A stretch of DNA of 64,000 bases from Pelomonas sp036401055 (GTDB taxonomy: Bacteria; Pseudomonadota; Gammaproteobacteria; Burkholderiales; Burkholderiaceae_C), in assembly GCA_036401055.1 (NCBI GenBank), contig DASWWC010000109.1:1-64000 (forward strand), in the 5' to 3' direction. This document shows, piece by piece, positions 8,205-17,133 of the stretch. Each line of letters begins with the position of its first letter. Within the stretch, counting starts at the first letter, position 1. A program made the translations under genes and the position numbers. Under the pieces are notes generated by a model that made no database searches, had not been told where the DNA came from, and saw nothing but the letters and a program-made list of their open reading frames with translations.

Positions 8205-9784
8205 GCGCTGACCCGCTTCAGGCCCAGCAGCACCACGTCGTGGCTGCGCAGCTTCAGCGTGACGGTGGCCGTGCCGCCAGCTCCCACGCGGACTTCGCGC
8301 TGCGCCTCGGGCTTGTCGGTGGTCAGGCCCTGCAGCGTGGCGAGTTGGTTCGCATCGAGGTTCTTGGGCGAGCCCATCTTCAGATAGGCCGTGTGCGCGT
8401 CGTTGACCTCGTAGCCGGTGCGGTGCTGCGTCAGCTGGTAGCGGCCCGGCGGCAGGCCGCGCAGTTCGACGGTGGTCGTGCCCACGTCGCGGGACGGCTG
8501 CGGCTTGCCGAAGAAGCTGCGGTTGCTGGTCTTCTGGTCGGGTAGGCGCCAGTCCCACACCAGGGCCTGGACCTGCCCGTCGTTCGCCGCGGCCCAGCTG
8601 AACTCGTCGCTGCTGGGAACTTCCTTGCCGCCCAGCCGGGCCAGCGCGGCCAGGTACTTGTAAGCGAACCACACCGGCTTGCGCACGCCCTCGCGGGTCA
8701 TCATGCCGAAGCCGCCGTGGAAGGGGGCGTCCGGCGGGCCGGGTTCCTCGAACAGGTCGCTGTAGACCCAGTAGCTCATGTGCTGGGCCAGGCCCTGCGT
8801 CTGTTTCAGCTTGGTCAGCACGTAGGGCGCGCTCATGTACGAGTCGTGCACCAGGTCGCGCGGGTTGTAGCTGCTGCTCCACTCGGTGAAGAACAGCGGC
8901 AGGCCGGGCAGGTGCGAGGCCTCGATCTCCTTGCGCACGCGCCGCACGTCGCCCACGATGGCGTCGGGCGACTTGGACAGCATGCGGTCTTCCTTGCCGA
9001 ACTCGTCCAGGTAGCCCTCGTCCACGCCGTAGGTGTGCGTCGTGATGAAGTCCACCGGCGTGTTCGTGGCCTTGGCGTGCGCCAGGAACTCGGGCACCCA
9101 GGCCGCGCCGGCGGTGGACGGGCCGCCCACGCGCAGTGTGGCGTCGATGGCCTTGATGGTCTTGGCGGTGCGCGTGTAGAGGTCGAAGTAGGCCTGCTTG
9201 TCGGCCTTCTCCCAGAAGCCGTCGAGGTTGGGTTCGTTCCAGACCTCGAAGTACCAGCTGCGCACCTCCTGCTCGCCGTAGCGCTTCAGCAGGTGGCGCG
9301 TGAACGCGTCGATCAGCGCGACCCAGCCGGTGGGCTCGGGGTGGGAGGTGTTGCCGGCCCAGTAGAAGATCTTCAGGTCCGAGGTCTTCAGCGCCAGCGG
9401 CGTGAAGCCCAGCTCGATGAAGGGCTTGATGCGGCGGGCCAGCATCGCGTCGTAGAGCTTGTCGATGCCGGTGAAGTCGAACACCAGCTGGCCGGCAGCG
9501 TCGCGCGTCACCGTCTTGAACACGTCGTGGAAGATGGCGTGGAAGCGCAGGTAGCGAAAGCCCAGTTCGTCCACCGTGGTCTTCAGCTGCGCCAGTGCGT
9601 CCTCGCGGTAGGTGGTGCCGGGGTAGTCGGCGCCGACGCAGTGGTCGAAGAAGCGGTCCAGCGGCTGCCTGGCCTGCGTCACGTCCAGCACGATGCGGCG
9701 CGGCTTGCCGGGATCAGCAGAGGCGGCGTGGGCGACCAGGGGCATGGCGGCAGCGGCGGCGAGCAGTTGGCGGCGGGAGGTCAT
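8201..9784 (-). CDS. Tat-exported GH39 beta-xylosidase-like enzyme
   Basis: A 527-residue glycosidase with a twin-arginine leader (TSRRQLLAAAAAM, ending AHA). The GH39 barrel shows FDHCVGADYPG near the start, acid/base Glu184 in VWNEPN, and nucleophile Glu301 in FTEWSS. The C-terminal part is a beta-sandwich typical of the family. Known GH39 enzymes are retaining beta-xylosidases or alpha-iduronidases. In this setting it probably removes xylose or arabinose from hemicellulose oligomers in the periplasm. Both ends overlap neighbours by ATGA (8201-8204 with the GH5 lipoprotein, 9781-9784 with GH43). Exact substrate not determined. Confidence 0.92.
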   Translation of the reverse strand: MTSRRQLLAAAAAMPLVAHAASADPGKPRRIVLDVTQARQPLDRFFDHCVGADYPGTTYREDALAQLKTTVDELGFRYLRFHAIFHDVFKTVTRDAAGQLVFDFTGIDKLYDAMLARRIKPFIELGFTPLALKTSDLKIFYWAGNTSHPEPTGWVALIDAFTRHLLKRYGEQEVRSWYFEVWNEPNLDGFWEKADKQAYFDLYTRTAKTIKAIDATLRVGGPSTAGAAWVPEFLAHAKATNTPVDFITTHTYGVDEGYLDEFGKEDRMLSKSPDAIVGDVRRVRKEIEASHLPGLPLFFTEWSSSYNPRDLVHDSYMSAPYVLTKLKQTQGLAQHMSYWVYSDLFEEPGPPDAPFHGGFGMMTREGVRKPVWFAYKYLAALARLGGKEVPSSDEFSWAAANDGQVQALVWDWRLPDQKTSNRSFFGKPQPSRDVGTTTVELRGLPPGRYQLTQHRTGYEVNDAHTAYLKMGSPKNLDANQLATLQGLTTDKPEAQREVRVGAGGTATVTLKLRSHDVVLLGLKRVSA

Positions 9785-11367
9785 GCGGGGAGTCCTTTGT
9801 AGACAAAGTTGCGAGCGCGGACCTCGCCTTTGCCGGCGCTGAACAGCGCGGGGCGCAGGCTGACGAAGCCGCCGAACACGTTGTGATGCAGGCCGGAGAC
9901 CTCCATCTGCCAGGAGTGCTGGGTCCAGGTCTTGCCGCCATCGTGGGAGTAGTGCCAGGTGATGACGTTCTCGCGGTTGACGAGGCGGATGTGGACGCGC
10001 TTGGTCGCCATGCTGTGGCGCATCCAGCCGTGCTCCTGGCCGTAGCCGTAGGTCAGCATCTGCGTGGTGCTGAAGGCGATGCCGACGTGGCCGCGCTCCT
10101 CGTAGAACAGCGCCAGGCCGCCGTGGCCGTCACCCGTGATCTCCAGCTCGACCGAGACTTCGTAGCTGCGGTCGCCGCAGGCGCAGGTCAGCGGCGACGA
10201 GTCCGGCAGTGCCTTGCCCTTGCCGCGGATGACGAGGGCCTTGTCCTCGAAGCGCAGGCGCTGGGCCTCGTCCGGCCCCGGCGCATGAAAGGCCCATTGC
10301 AGGCCCAGCTTGCCGCTGGAGAAATCGTCCGACAGCGCAAAGCCCGCCTTGCTGGGCTTGCCACCGCGCGGTTTGGGCAGGGGCTTGCTCAACGTGCCGC
10401 CCTTGGCGCGCAGCCAGCCGTCCTGGGTCCACTCCACCGGTTCCAGCAGCGCCTGCCGACCGAGGGTGCGGAACCCGTTCTCGTAGCCGTGATAGACCAT
10501 CCACCAATCCCCGGCCGGTCCCTCGACGACGGTGGCGTGGCCGCGCGACCACCAGGGTTCGCTGGCGCTCGTCGTGCGCACGATGGGGTTGTTCGGCGCG
10601 TCCTCCCACGGCCCGTGCACGGAACGCGAGCGGGCCACGGTGACCATGTGGCTGGTGGGCGGCCCGGCCGTGCCGCCGACGGCACTGATCAGGTAGAACC
10701 ACTCGCCGCGGCGGAACAGCTTGGGCCCCTCGGGCGCGAACATCTCGACGACCCAGTCCTTGGGGTATTGCCAGGGCTTCCAGGCGTTGTCCTCAAGCGG
10801 GCCGTCAGTGGCCAGGCCGTCGTCCTTCAGCCGCACGCGGCGGCCGCCGTTGACGAACAGGTAGCGCCGGCCGTCCTCGCCCACCACGTGGCCGGGGTCG
10901 ATGCAGCCCGGCAGCTTCAGGTCGATGGGCGCGCTCCACGGGCCGCGGATGTCGTCGGCGTGGATGACGTAGGTGCCCGTGCCGTTGTCCTGCAGCACCG
11001 GGATGTAGAGGTAGAAGCGCCCCTGGTGCTTGATCAGATCCATGGCCCAGACGGTGCCGATGGGTTGATGAAGCGCGGCGGTGATGGGCGTCCAGTTCAC
11101 CAGGTCCTGCGAGTGCCAGATGACGGCGCCCGGGTAGGACTGGAAGGACGAGAAGGTCATGTAGTAGTCGGCACCGTCCTTCAGGATCGTCGGATCGGCG
11201 TGGTCGCCCGCGACGATGGGGTTGATGTAGGTCCCGTTGCCCAGGTCGGCCTGGCGCTGGCCTTCGATGCCGGCGGCGAAGCGCGGCGCGGCGAGCGCCG
11301 ATGTGGCTGCGGGCAGCGTCGCGCCGGCCAGGGTGGCCTGCATGGCCATGCGACGCGAGATGCTCAC
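9781..11367 (-). CDS. exported GH43 arabinofuranosidase/beta-xylosidase with C-terminal beta-sandwich
   Basis: A 528-residue enzyme. The start is a GTG at 11367 that overlaps the stop of the transporter gene (GTGA, 11364-11367); a later ATG would remove the twin-arginine motif (ISRRMAM) of the leader. The five-bladed propeller shows the catalytic base Asp58 in DHADPT, the modulating Asp in CIDPGHV, and the acid Glu213 in FAPEGPK. Residues after about 340 form a concanavalin-like domain (GH43_C2 type) containing GGLALFYEERGHVGIAFS. Family members are arabinofuranosidases and xylosidases, and GH43 enzymes of this build occur in xyloglucan loci. Periplasmic. Confidence 0.92.
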   Translation of the reverse strand: MSISRRMAMQATLAGATLPAATSALAAPRFAAGIEGQRQADLGNGTYINPIVAGDHADPTILKDGADYYMTFSSFQSYPGAVIWHSQDLVNWTPITAALHQPIGTVWAMDLIKHQGRFYLYIPVLQDNGTGTYVIHADDIRGPWSAPIDLKLPGCIDPGHVVGEDGRRYLFVNGGRRVRLKDDGLATDGPLEDNAWKPWQYPKDWVVEMFAPEGPKLFRRGEWFYLISAVGGTAGPPTSHMVTVARSRSVHGPWEDAPNNPIVRTTSASEPWWSRGHATVVEGPAGDWWMVYHGYENGFRTLGRQALLEPVEWTQDGWLRAKGGTLSKPLPKPRGGKPSKAGFALSDDFSSGKLGLQWAFHAPGPDEAQRLRFEDKALVIRGKGKALPDSSPLTCACGDRSYEVSVELEITGDGHGGLALFYEERGHVGIAFSTTQMLTYGYGQEHGWMRHSMATKRVHIRLVNRENVITWHYSHDGGKTWTQHSWQMEVSGLHHNVFGGFVSLRPALFSAGKGEVRARNFVYKGLPA

Positions 11368-12806
11368 ACCGTGCCCCGCTTGGCTTCGAGCTGCTTGCGG
11401 ATGTCCTGCATGCGTGCCTCGGTCAGCGGGAAGCGCAGGATGGCGGCCAGCGCGATGACCAGGCCGACGACCGGGATGCCGGACAGCAGGAAGCGGATCC
11501 AGAAGATGGCCTCGGGTGACTGCGCGCCTTCCTTGGCGGCGTCGAAGCCGGTGAACTGCAGGATCCAGCCGGAGGCGCCCACGCCGAGCGCGATGCCGAC
11601 CTTGGAGATCCACGACTGGCAGGCCGAGAACGAGCCTTCGCGGCGCTGGCCGGTCTGCAGTTCGTCGTAGTCCACCACGTCGCCGATGGTGGCGCCGTAC
11701 AGCGTCCAGAAGCCGGCGCCGGTGAAGGCGACGAAGCCGCAGGCGAACAGTTGCAGATAAGGCAGCTCGGGGTCGTACAGCCACCAGTCGCCGATGAAGG
11801 CGGCGATGGCCATCAGCAGCACGACGACCAGCCCCGTGCGCTTGCCCCACTGGCGGGCGATCCACGTGAAGAACGGGATGCCGGCGAAGCCGAAGGCCAT
11901 GCCCGCCAGGCCCATCGCGGTGTTCCATTGGGTGGCCAGCTTCACGTCGCCCTTGCAGACGTAGTAGACGGTCGCGTAGTAGCCGAGCGCGCCCACCATC
12001 GCGGTGCCCAGGCCGTAGGCCAGCGACAGCGCTAGCACGTTGCGGAAGGGCTTGCAGCGCAGCGTGCGCCAAAGCGTGTCCTTGAACGGGATGTGGGTCT
12101 GCGTGTGCGACACCAGCTTCTCGTAGTAGCGCTCGCGCACCAGCAGGAAGATGGCGATGGACGCCGCCACCATGATGGCGCCGAGGATGGCGCAGTAGGT
12201 CTGCGCGCCGCGCAGGATGTCGGCCTTGCCGGTGACCGGGTCGTTGAAGATGGCCAGCGTCGTGAACTGCGCGGCGAAGAACATCGCCAGCTCCGGCCCC
12301 TTCTGGATGGCGTTGCGGATGGCCATCACGGTGGTGCGTTCGTGATAGTCCGGCGTCATCTCCGAGCCCAAGCTCACCCAGGGCATGTTGAAGCAGGCCA
12401 TCACCGGCACGTAGATCAGCATGCTGACCAGCATGAAGATGAAGTACTGCGTCTGGGTCCAGTCCTTGCCGACGGCGAACATCAGCGGCAGGCCGATGCC
12501 GGCCAGGACGCCGCCGATGAGGATGAACGGCCGGCGGCGGCCGTAGCGCGTGCGCGTGTTGTCGGACAGCCAGCCGAAGATCGCGTCGCTCGCGGCGTCG
12601 ATGAACACCTTCACCATCTGAACCGTGGAGATCAGCCCCGGCGCAACGCCCAGAAAGATGTTGAAGACGTGGAAGGCGAGCGCCGGGTAGAGCCAGTGCC
12701 CCCACATGTCCAGGATGGAACCGAGGCCGAAGCCGATCTTCTGCTTCATCGGCAGCCGGCCGGAGGACGGCACGGCCTGGGGCATGTGGAGGGTGCTGGC
12801 GTTCAC
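11364..12806 (-). CDS. GPH-family (MelB-like) MFS glycoside transporter
   Basis: A 480-residue inner-membrane carrier of the glycoside-pentoside-hexuronide:cation symporter family. About twelve hydrophobic segments can be followed. The family motif in the first loop is clear: DAASDAIFGWLSDNTRTRYGRRRPF. The end (EARMQDIRKQLEAKR) is a cytoplasmic tail. It starts at a GTG (12806) that overlaps the GH1 stop as GTGA, and its own stop overlaps the GH43 start. Placed between exported glycosidases, it probably imports xyloglucan-derived di- or oligosaccharides (for example isoprimeverose-like products) for the cytoplasmic GH31 and GH1. The substrate is inferred from context only. Confidence 0.93.
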   Translation of the reverse strand: MNASTLHMPQAVPSSGRLPMKQKIGFGLGSILDMWGHWLYPALAFHVFNIFLGVAPGLISTVQMVKVFIDAASDAIFGWLSDNTRTRYGRRRPFILIGGVLAGIGLPLMFAVGKDWTQTQYFIFMLVSMLIYVPVMACFNMPWVSLGSEMTPDYHERTTVMAIRNAIQKGPELAMFFAAQFTTLAIFNDPVTGKADILRGAQTYCAILGAIMVAASIAIFLLVRERYYEKLVSHTQTHIPFKDTLWRTLRCKPFRNVLALSLAYGLGTAMVGALGYYATVYYVCKGDVKLATQWNTAMGLAGMAFGFAGIPFFTWIARQWGKRTGLVVVLLMAIAAFIGDWWLYDPELPYLQLFACGFVAFTGAGFWTLYGATIGDVVDYDELQTGQRREGSFSACQSWISKVGIALGVGASGWILQFTGFDAAKEGAQSPEAIFWIRFLLSGIPVVGLVIALAAILRFPLTEARMQDIRKQLEAKRGTV

Positions 12807-14263
12807 AGGATTCTTCGCTCTTTGATGACGTCGGAGTAATAGCGGGCGGACAGCTTGGGCGTGCGCTTCTGCGTCTGGAAGTCGCAGTGCACGATGCCGA
12901 AGCGGCGCTGGTAGCCGTCTTCCCATTCGAAGTTGTCGATGAAGGACCACAGGAAGTAGCCCTTCAGCGGCACACCGTCGGCAATCGCCCGGTGCGCCTC
13001 GCGCAGATAGCTGCGCACGTAGTCGCGGCGGTGCAGGTCGAACACCTCGCCGTTGGCGACCGGCTCGTCGTCGTAGCCGCAGCCGTTCTCGGTGATGTGG
13101 ATGGCCTGGTGGCCATAGACCTCGTGGCAGAAGCGCGGCCCCCAGTAGAGGGCCTGCGGCACCAGGCGCAGCCAGGTGCTGTCCGCACGCGGGTAGTTGA
13201 CCGGGTTGGTGACGGCCTCGTAGCCGCCGTTCTTGCCGGCGCGCACGAAGGTACCGCTGTAGATGTTCAGGCCCAGGAAGTCAGTCGGCAGGCTGATGAG
13301 GTCGAAGTCGCCCGGCTTCACGTCGGGCGCGTCGGCGCCCACGCGCTTCAGGAAGTTCTCGGTGTATTTGCCGGCCTGGATGGCGCCCAGGATCTGCGCG
13401 TTGCGGTCGATGAACCAGGCCTTGGCGGCGGCGATGTCGGCGGGCTTCTCGGACACAGGCACGGCCACGGCGCAGTTGTCGGTCAGTCCCACGACGGCGC
13501 CCTTGCCGCCGAACTGGCGCACCGCGCGCACGCCATGGCCATGGCACAGCAGCGCGTGGTGGTAGGTCTGGTTGACGACCTTGTTGCTTTCCTTGCGGCC
13601 CGGCGCCTTGGTGCCGGTGCCATAGCCCAGCAGCGTGAAGCAGACGATCTCGTTCAGCGTGATCCAGTGCTTCACGTCCTTGGCGAAGGCCTTCACCACC
13701 GTGTCGGCGTACTGCGCAAAGGCATCCACCGTCACGCGCGAGGTCCAGCCGCCGCGGTCTTCCAGAGCCTGGGGCATGTCCCAGTGGAAGAGCGTGACCC
13801 AGGGCTCGATGCCGTGCTTCTTCATGCTCGCGAAGACGCGGTGATAGAAGTCCAGTCCTTTCTGGTTCAGCTCGCCGTCGCCCTTGGGGTAGATGCGCGG
13901 CCAGGCGATGGACAGGCGGTAGGTCTTGATGCCCAGCGAGGCCATCAACGCGAAGTCTTCGTCGAAGCGGTGGTAGTGGTCGCAGGCCACATCCAGCGTG
14001 TCGCCGCCGTGCACCTTGCCGGGGATGCGCGCGAAGCGGTCCCAGACGGACTCGCCCTTGCCGTCCTCGAAGGCCGCCCCCTCGATCTGCGCGGAGGCCG
14101 CAGCGACGCCGAACACGAAATCGGCGGGGAACTGGCTGGCGTATGTCAGCGTTGTCGTCCCTGGCGCAGCAAGGTGCTGCGGGGTGGCGGCAAGCGACGC
14201 CGTGGGGGCCAGGGCGGCGGCGGCAAACAGTTGGCGGCGGCGCGGGGAGCGGAGCGAAGTCAT
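12803..14263 (-). CDS. Tat-exported GH1 beta-glucosidase-like enzyme
   Basis: A 486-residue GH1 enzyme with a twin-arginine leader (SPRRRQLFAAAALAP, cleavage near residue 25). From TLTYASQFPADF onward it is collinear and very similar to the neighbouring GH1 at 14481, so the two are tandem paralogues. The acid/base Glu205 lies in TLNEI rather than the common NEP, and the nucleophile is Glu392 in ITENG. The ATG at 14263 has GAGGAA upstream at good spacing; an ATG eight codons earlier is possible but less well placed. The gene sits after a repeat (14345-14483) and overlaps the transporter by four bases. Expected role: beta-glucosidase acting on cello- or xyloglucan oligomers in the periplasm. 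Confidence 0.93.
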   Translation of the reverse strand: MTSLRSPRRRQLFAAAALAPTASLAATPQHLAAPGTTTLTYASQFPADFVFGVAAASAQIEGAAFEDGKGESVWDRFARIPGKVHGGDTLDVACDHYHRFDEDFALMASLGIKTYRLSIAWPRIYPKGDGELNQKGLDFYHRVFASMKKHGIEPWVTLFHWDMPQALEDRGGWTSRVTVDAFAQYADTVVKAFAKDVKHWITLNEIVCFTLLGYGTGTKAPGRKESNKVVNQTYHHALLCHGHGVRAVRQFGGKGAVVGLTDNCAVAVPVSEKPADIAAAKAWFIDRNAQILGAIQAGKYTENFLKRVGADAPDVKPGDFDLISLPTDFLGLNIYSGTFVRAGKNGGYEAVTNPVNYPRADSTWLRLVPQALYWGPRFCHEVYGHQAIHITENGCGYDDEPVANGEVFDLHRRDYVRSYLREAHRAIADGVPLKGYFLWSFIDNFEWEDGYQRRFGIVHCDFQTQKRTPKLSARYYSDVIKERRIL

Positions 14264-14344
14264 CGGGTGTTCCTCGTTGGACCGCATGGCGGGCGACAGG
14301 CCCGTGGCGGCGCGAGGAATATAGGGCGACCACATGCTCCAGTG

Positions 14345-14483
14345 CGGGCCGAGCGCCGGGCCGCTCCCAAGCCGGCCCGCGTAGGGCAATGCTTGCTGGT
14401 TAATCCGGCAAGCATCGCCGTCCCCGCGGGGGACCGGCTAGGTGTGCCCGCGTTCAGCGCGGCAGAACTGGACGAGGGGCTCA
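14345..14483 (-). repeat. stop-codon-linked intergenic repeat, copy 1
   Basis: Read on the minus strand this copy begins with the GH1 stop codon itself (TGAGCCCCTCGTCC) and runs to GGGCCGGCTTGGGAGCGGC and CCCGGCGCTCGGCCCG. It contains three possible stem-loops, including GTCCCC/GGGGAC and GCTTGCCGG paired with CCAGCAAGC. Related copies lie at 21600-21723, 48737-48877 and 61180-61272. All four follow a stop codon and point the same way as the gene. Confidence 0.85.
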
Positions 14484-15836
14484 CAGGATCTTGCGAGCCT
14501 TGATGACCTGCGCGTAGTAGCGCGCCGACAGCTTGGGCGTGCGCGCCAGCGTCTCGTAGTCGCAGTGCACGATGCCGAAGCGGCGCTGGTAGCCGTCTTC
14601 CCACTCGTAGTTGTCGATGAAGCTCCACAGAAAGTAGCCTTTCAGCGGTACGCCGTCGCTGATGGCGCGATGGGCTTCGCGCAGGTGGTTGCGCAGGAAG
14701 TCGCGGCGGTGCAGGTCCAGCACCTCGCCGTTCACCACCGGCTCGTCGTTGTAGCCGCAGCCGTTCTCGGTGATGTAGAGGGCCTGGTGGCCGTAGCACT
14801 CGGCCGCGAAGCGCGTGGCCCAGTAGATGCACTGCGGCGCGATGTGCAGCCAGGGGCTGTCGGCCTTCGGGTAGTTGGCGGGCAGGGCGACGATTTCCCA
14901 CGCACCATCCTTGCCGGCGCGCACATAGGTGCCGGTGTAGATGTTCAGACCGAGGTGGTCGGTGGGCAGGCTGATGAGGTCGAAGTCGCCGGGCTCGACC
15001 GGGGGCGCGTCGGCGCCGACGCGGGCCAGGTAGTCGGCCGGGTACTGGCCGGCATGCATCGCGCCCAGCACGTGGGCGTTCTTCTCCAGGAACCAGGCCT
15101 TGGCGGCCGCGATGTCCTCGGGCGTCTCGGTGACGGGGATGCAGACGTCCAGGTTGTCGGTCAGACCGACGACCGCGCCGGCGCCGCCGAACTCGCGCAC
15201 CGCGCGCACGCCGTGGCCATGGCACAGCAGCGCGTGGTGGAAGGTCTGGTTGACGACGGCTGCGCTCTCCTTGCGGCCCGGCGCCTTGGTGCCGTAGCCA
15301 TAGGCCAGCAGCGTGAAGCAGCGGATCTCGTTCATCGTGATCCAGTGCTTCACCTCGCCGGCGAAGGCCTTGACGATGGTGTCGGCATAGCGGGCGAAGG
15401 CGTCCACCGTCACGCGCGAGGTCCAGCCGCCGCGGTCTTCCAGGCTCTGCGGCAGATCCCAGTGGAACATCGTCACCCAGGGCTCGATGCCGTGCTTCTT
15501 CATGCTGGCAAACAGCCGGTGATAGAAGTCCAGGCCGGCCTGGTTCAGCTCGCCGTCGCCGTTGGGGAAGATGCGCGGCCAGGCGATGGACAGGCGGTAG
15601 TGCTTGTAGCCGAGGGACGCCATCAGCGCGAAGTCCTCGTCGAAGCGGTGGTAGTGGTCGCAGGCCACGTCCAGCGTGTCGCCGTCGTGCACCTTGCCGG
15701 GCGTGCGGGAGAACCGGTCCCAGATGGATTCGCCCTTGCCGTCCACGAAGGCCGCGCCCTCGATCTGGGCGGACGCGGCGGCAACGCCGAACAGGAAGTC
15801 GGCGGGGAAGGGGCTGGAGTAGGTCAGTGCGGTCAT
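14481..15836 (-). CDS. cytoplasmic GH1 beta-glucosidase-like enzyme
   Basis: A 451-residue GH1 enzyme without any leader: it begins MTALTYSSPFPADF, exactly where the exported paralogue has its catalytic domain start. Acid/base Glu170 lies in TMNEI, again with Ile in place of the usual Pro, and the nucleophile is Glu357 in ITENG. The barrel signatures ASAQIEGA, WPRI, GYFLWSFIDNYEW and RRFGIVHCD are intact. It should hydrolyse beta-glucosides that reach the cytoplasm, complementing the GH31 alpha-xylosidase on xyloglucan fragments. It begins 22 bases after the SGNH gene stop and its stop codon is the first codon of repeat copy 1. Confidence 0.94.
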   Translation of the reverse strand: MTALTYSSPFPADFLFGVAAASAQIEGAAFVDGKGESIWDRFSRTPGKVHDGDTLDVACDHYHRFDEDFALMASLGYKHYRLSIAWPRIFPNGDGELNQAGLDFYHRLFASMKKHGIEPWVTMFHWDLPQSLEDRGGWTSRVTVDAFARYADTIVKAFAGEVKHWITMNEIRCFTLLAYGYGTKAPGRKESAAVVNQTFHHALLCHGHGVRAVREFGGAGAVVGLTDNLDVCIPVTETPEDIAAAKAWFLEKNAHVLGAMHAGQYPADYLARVGADAPPVEPGDFDLISLPTDHLGLNIYTGTYVRAGKDGAWEIVALPANYPKADSPWLHIAPQCIYWATRFAAECYGHQALYITENGCGYNDEPVVNGEVLDLHRRDFLRNHLREAHRAISDGVPLKGYFLWSFIDNYEWEDGYQRRFGIVHCDYETLARTPKLSARYYAQVIKARKIL

Positions 15837-15857
15837 GGGGTCAGGTCACCAGCGCCG

Positions 15858-17132
15858 TCAGGGCGCCATCAGAGAGGTCAAGGTGGCTTCCAGGCTGCGG
15901 GCCCAGATGTCGTAGCCCTGCGGGCTGAGGTGAAGGAAGTCGGGCAGGATGTCTTTGGACAGCGTGCCGTCCGGGTTCATCAGCTTCGGGCCGATGTCGA
16001 GGAAGACGACGCGCTTGCCATCGGCGAGGGCGGGCAGCAGCGCGTTGATCCTGGCGTTGTGCCGGCGCAGCAAGTCGTCGGGTTTCTCGCCGCGCGGGAA
16101 CAGCGCCAGCAGCAACACCTTGGCCTGCGGCTGGCGCTTGCGGATCTCGGCGAGGTTGGCCCGGATGCCCGCGACGGTGAGTGCCGGGTCTTCGAGCCGC
16201 TCGCCCGTGTTGTTGGTGCCGATCATCATGACGATCACCTTGGGCGCCATGCCGTCCAGCTCGCCATGCTGCAGGCGCCACAGCAGGTTCTCGCTGCGGT
16301 CGCCGCCAAAGCCCAGCGCGACGGCGTTGTGCTGGGCAAAGTGCTGGCCCCAAGCGGCCTTGCCCTCGTTCTCCCAGCCCTGCGTGATGGAGTCGCCGAG
16401 GAAGACGAGGTCCACGCGCCGGCCGGCGTCGCGGTGGGCGCGGATCTCGGCCAGCTTGACCTCGTGGCGCGGCAGCCACCAGTCGACAGCCCACGACTCC
16501 TGCAGCCGCTGCGGCGTGACGGATTGCGTGCGGTAGTCGGGGCAGGCGGTCGTCGCCTTGCCACGCTTGTTGATGCGGAGGTTCGCGACCCGGATTTCGC
16601 CGCTGCCCGTGCCTTCCAGCGTGAAGGGCACGTCCACGGCACTGAAGTCGTCGCCGTCGCGCCAGAAACACTTCAGCGCGAAGCTCATGCGCTGGCGCCC
16701 CTTGCCGACCAACTCGCGGCCGGCGAACAGGAACGGGATCTTGCGCGCGCAGTCCTTGCCGCAGCCGAGCTTGAACTTCATGCCGCCGCGCGCGAGGTCG
16801 ATGACGTCCAGATCGAACTCCACGGTGCCGTGCGGCAGGTAGCTGCGCAGGTCCAGCGCCTGGCCGCCCTGCCAGCGGGCCTGCGCGATCCACGAGTTGC
16901 TGAACTGCAGCGTCACGGCACCGTCGTCACCACGGCGTGCCGCCACACGGCTGTTGGGCACGCGCGGGTTGGCCGGCTTGGGCACGGTGACGCGGTCGCC
17001 TGTCAGCCGGGCCTCGCCCTCGAAATCGGTCACGGCGATGTGCCAGCCGGGCGCAGGCTTGCCGTCGTCCAGCGTCATTGACTGCGTTGTCAGCGGCAGT
17101 GCGGCCAGCAGCGCGAGCAGGAAGCGGTTCAT
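15858..17132 (-). CDS. secreted SGNH/GDSL hydrolase with N-terminal ExoP-C-like carbohydrate-binding domain
   Basis: A 424-residue two-domain protein with a signal peptide (about residues 1-18). Residues 20-190 resemble the beta-sandwich found at the C-terminus of GH3 ExoP-type glucohydrolases (pattern WQGGQALDLR, then GTVEFDLDV, KLGCGKDC and SFALKCFWRDGDDF). Residues 200-424 are an SGNH hydrolase: nucleophile Ser248 in LGDSIT, Gly block GFGGDRSENLLWRL, Asn block MIGTNNT, and the Asp398-x-x-His401 pair in DFLHLS. Enzymes of this fold in xyloglucan loci can be acetylesterases, and that is the best guess here. It is separated from GH95 by one base and so is in the same operon. Substrate and specificity are inference. 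Confidence 0.87.
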   Translation of the reverse strand: MNRFLLALLAALPLTTQSMTLDDGKPAPGWHIAVTDFEGEARLTGDRVTVPKPANPRVPNSRVAARRGDDGAVTLQFSNSWIAQARWQGGQALDLRSYLPHGTVEFDLDVIDLARGGMKFKLGCGKDCARKIPFLFAGRELVGKGRQRMSFALKCFWRDGDDFSAVDVPFTLEGTGSGEIRVANLRINKRGKATTACPDYRTQSVTPQRLQESWAVDWWLPRHEVKLAEIRAHRDAGRRVDLVFLGDSITQGWENEGKAAWGQHFAQHNAVALGFGGDRSENLLWRLQHGELDGMAPKVIVMMIGTNNTGERLEDPALTVAGIRANLAEIRKRQPQAKVLLLALFPRGEKPDDLLRRHNARINALLPALADGKRVVFLDIGPKLMNPDGTLSKDILPDFLHLSPQGYDIWARSLEATLTSLMAP

Positions 17133-17133
17133 G

